A stretch of DNA of 64,000 nt from Cellulomonas dongxiuzhuiae (GTDB lineage Bacteria; Actinomycetota; Actinomycetes; Actinomycetales; Cellulomonadaceae): NCBI RefSeq assembly GCF_018623035.1, contig NZ_CP076023.1:1674001-1738000 (forward strand), written 5' to 3'. The position numbers were made by a program, and so were the translations under genes. Shown here piece by piece: positions 63,326 through 64,000 of this stretch; within the stretch, counting starts at the first letter, position 1, and the number at the start of each line of letters is the position of its first letter. A model generated the notes under the pieces. The model was not told the DNA's origin and made no database searches. It saw only the letters and a list, made by a program, of their open reading frames with translations.

Positions 63326-64000
63326 GTGCACGAGCGCCCGGGGCCGACGGCCGACGTCCTGCTGGACGTCGTGCCGCTCGGCCCCGGCGTGCTCGCCGGG
63401 TTCACCTCCCGCACCGGTGGCGCGTCGGCGGCGCCGTGGCAGGGACTCAACCTCGGCCTGCACGTCGGTGACGACCCCGACGTCGTGGCGGCCAACCGGC
63501 AGGCCCTCGAGCGGCGGGTCGGTGTCCCCGTCGTCTTCGCCACGCAGGTCCACGGGTCCGACGTCCTGGTCGTCGGTGACGCGGGCGACGACGGTGAGCG
63601 CGGCGACGGCCTCGTGACGCGGTCATGCGACGTCGCACTGGGCGTGTACGTCGCCGACTGCGCGCCGGTGCTGCTCGCCGACCCCGTGGCACGCGTGGTG
63701 GCCGCCGCGCACGCCGGGCGCCCCGGGCTGGTCGCCGGCGTCCTGCAGGCCACGCTCGACGCGATGGTGCGAGCCGGCGCCGACCCGGGCCGTGTGGTCG
63801 CGGCGGTCGGCCCGTGCATCGCGGGCGCGTCGTACGAGGTGCCGGCCGCCATGCGCGACGACGTCGCCGCGGTGGTGCCCGAGGCCGCGTCCCGGACCAC
63901 GAGCGGGACGCCCGCCGTCGACCTCGCCGCGGGCGTACGAGCGGTGCTGCTGCGCTGCGGGGTCGCGTCGGTGCACGTCGACGGCCGCGACACCTACGCC
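63326..64000 (+). CDS. pgeF: Peptidoglycan editing factor PgeF / YfiH (laccase-domain) family, partial
   Basis: The first 225 codons of a gene that runs off the window. It is a YlmD/YfiH-type laccase-domain protein: FTSRTGGASAAPWQGLNLG, ATQVHGSDVLV, YVADCAPVLLAD, AAHAGRPGL and GPCIAGASYEV supply the His/Cys metal site. In E. coli the homologue (PgeF) removes wrongly added amino acids from peptidoglycan precursors. It sits right after ftsZ, its usual place; GTG at 63326 follows the ftsZ stop by 4 bp. Confidence 0.92.
   Translation, partial: MHERPGPTADVLLDVVPLGPGVLAGFTSRTGGASAAPWQGLNLGLHVGDDPDVVAANRQALERRVGVPVVFATQVHGSDVLVVGDAGDDGERGDGLVTRSCDVALGVYVADCAPVLLADPVARVVAAAHAGRPGLVAGVLQATLDAMVRAGADPGRVVAAVGPCIAGASYEVPAAMRDDVAAVVPEAASRTTSGTPAVDLAAGVRAVLLRCGVASVHVDGRDTYA

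Overview
The window is very GC-rich (about 74% by eye), gene-dense actinobacterial chromosome. GTG starts are common, junctions often overlap as ATGA or GTGA, the SOS boxes are of the actinobacterial TCGAAC-type, and ftsA is absent. The gene set and order, together with a secreted protein carrying a Pro/Thr linker and a family 2 cellulose-binding module, suggest a Cellulomonas-like member of the Micrococcales. That placement is inference. I see no rRNA, tRNA, CRISPR array, insertion sequence or prophage. All 55 protein genes below lie on one chromosomal backbone; the last runs off the right edge, and the first may extend past the left edge.

Layout: 1-3014 membrane phosphodiesterase and metallo-beta-lactamase-fold hydrolase. 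3039-6549 recA-recX-rny behind an SOS box. 6573-9934 (minus) glutamate-type ABC importer gluABCD with an intra-operon hairpin. 10078-17655 miaB, an AspT-type transporter, tandem YbjN paralogues (minus), and an extradiol-like protein-miaA-dapF-thioredoxin run with overlapping starts. 17601-19669 (minus) methyltransferase and MFS exporter. 19780-24601 hflX, DinG-like helicase, L-lactate dehydrogenase. 24704-27217 lexA (minus) divergent from a LysM membrane protein, then nrdR and a DUF5302 gene. 27297-32145 (minus) serA, preceded by a DUF4956 / VTC-type polyphosphate polymerase / CotH-CBM2 operon. 32323-34572 (minus) HelR/HelD-like RNA polymerase motor. 34782-38036 a REC-phosphatase, histidine kinase, response regulator operon. 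38116-41656 PAC2, cold-shock protein, spermidine-synthase-like protein (minus), an SOS-boxed HEPN protein and DUF3040. 41829-46401 (minus) moxR-DUF58-transglutaminase. 46932-64000 the division and cell wall (dcw) cluster: mraZ, rsmH, ftsL, ftsI, murE, murF, mraY, murD, ftsW, a fused murG-murC, ftsQ, ftsZ, pgeF.

Several themes connect these genes. Three separate LexA-type operator loci (recA; lexA/LysM gene; HEPN gene) put DNA repair, a probable division brake and an uncharacterised HEPN protein under one regulon. The dcw operon begins with four GTGGAG direct repeats spaced exactly 10 bp. A 14-bp inverted copy of part of that operator lies closer to the divergent moxR operon, suggesting that MraZ may control both directions. 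Eight genes have a TANNNT hexamer ending 6-7 bp before the start codon, the signature of leaderless mRNAs. The strongest candidates for little-described biology are the DUF4956-VTC-CotH(CBM2) operon, the SOS-controlled HEPN gene, the murG-murC fusion and the dual MraZ operator.
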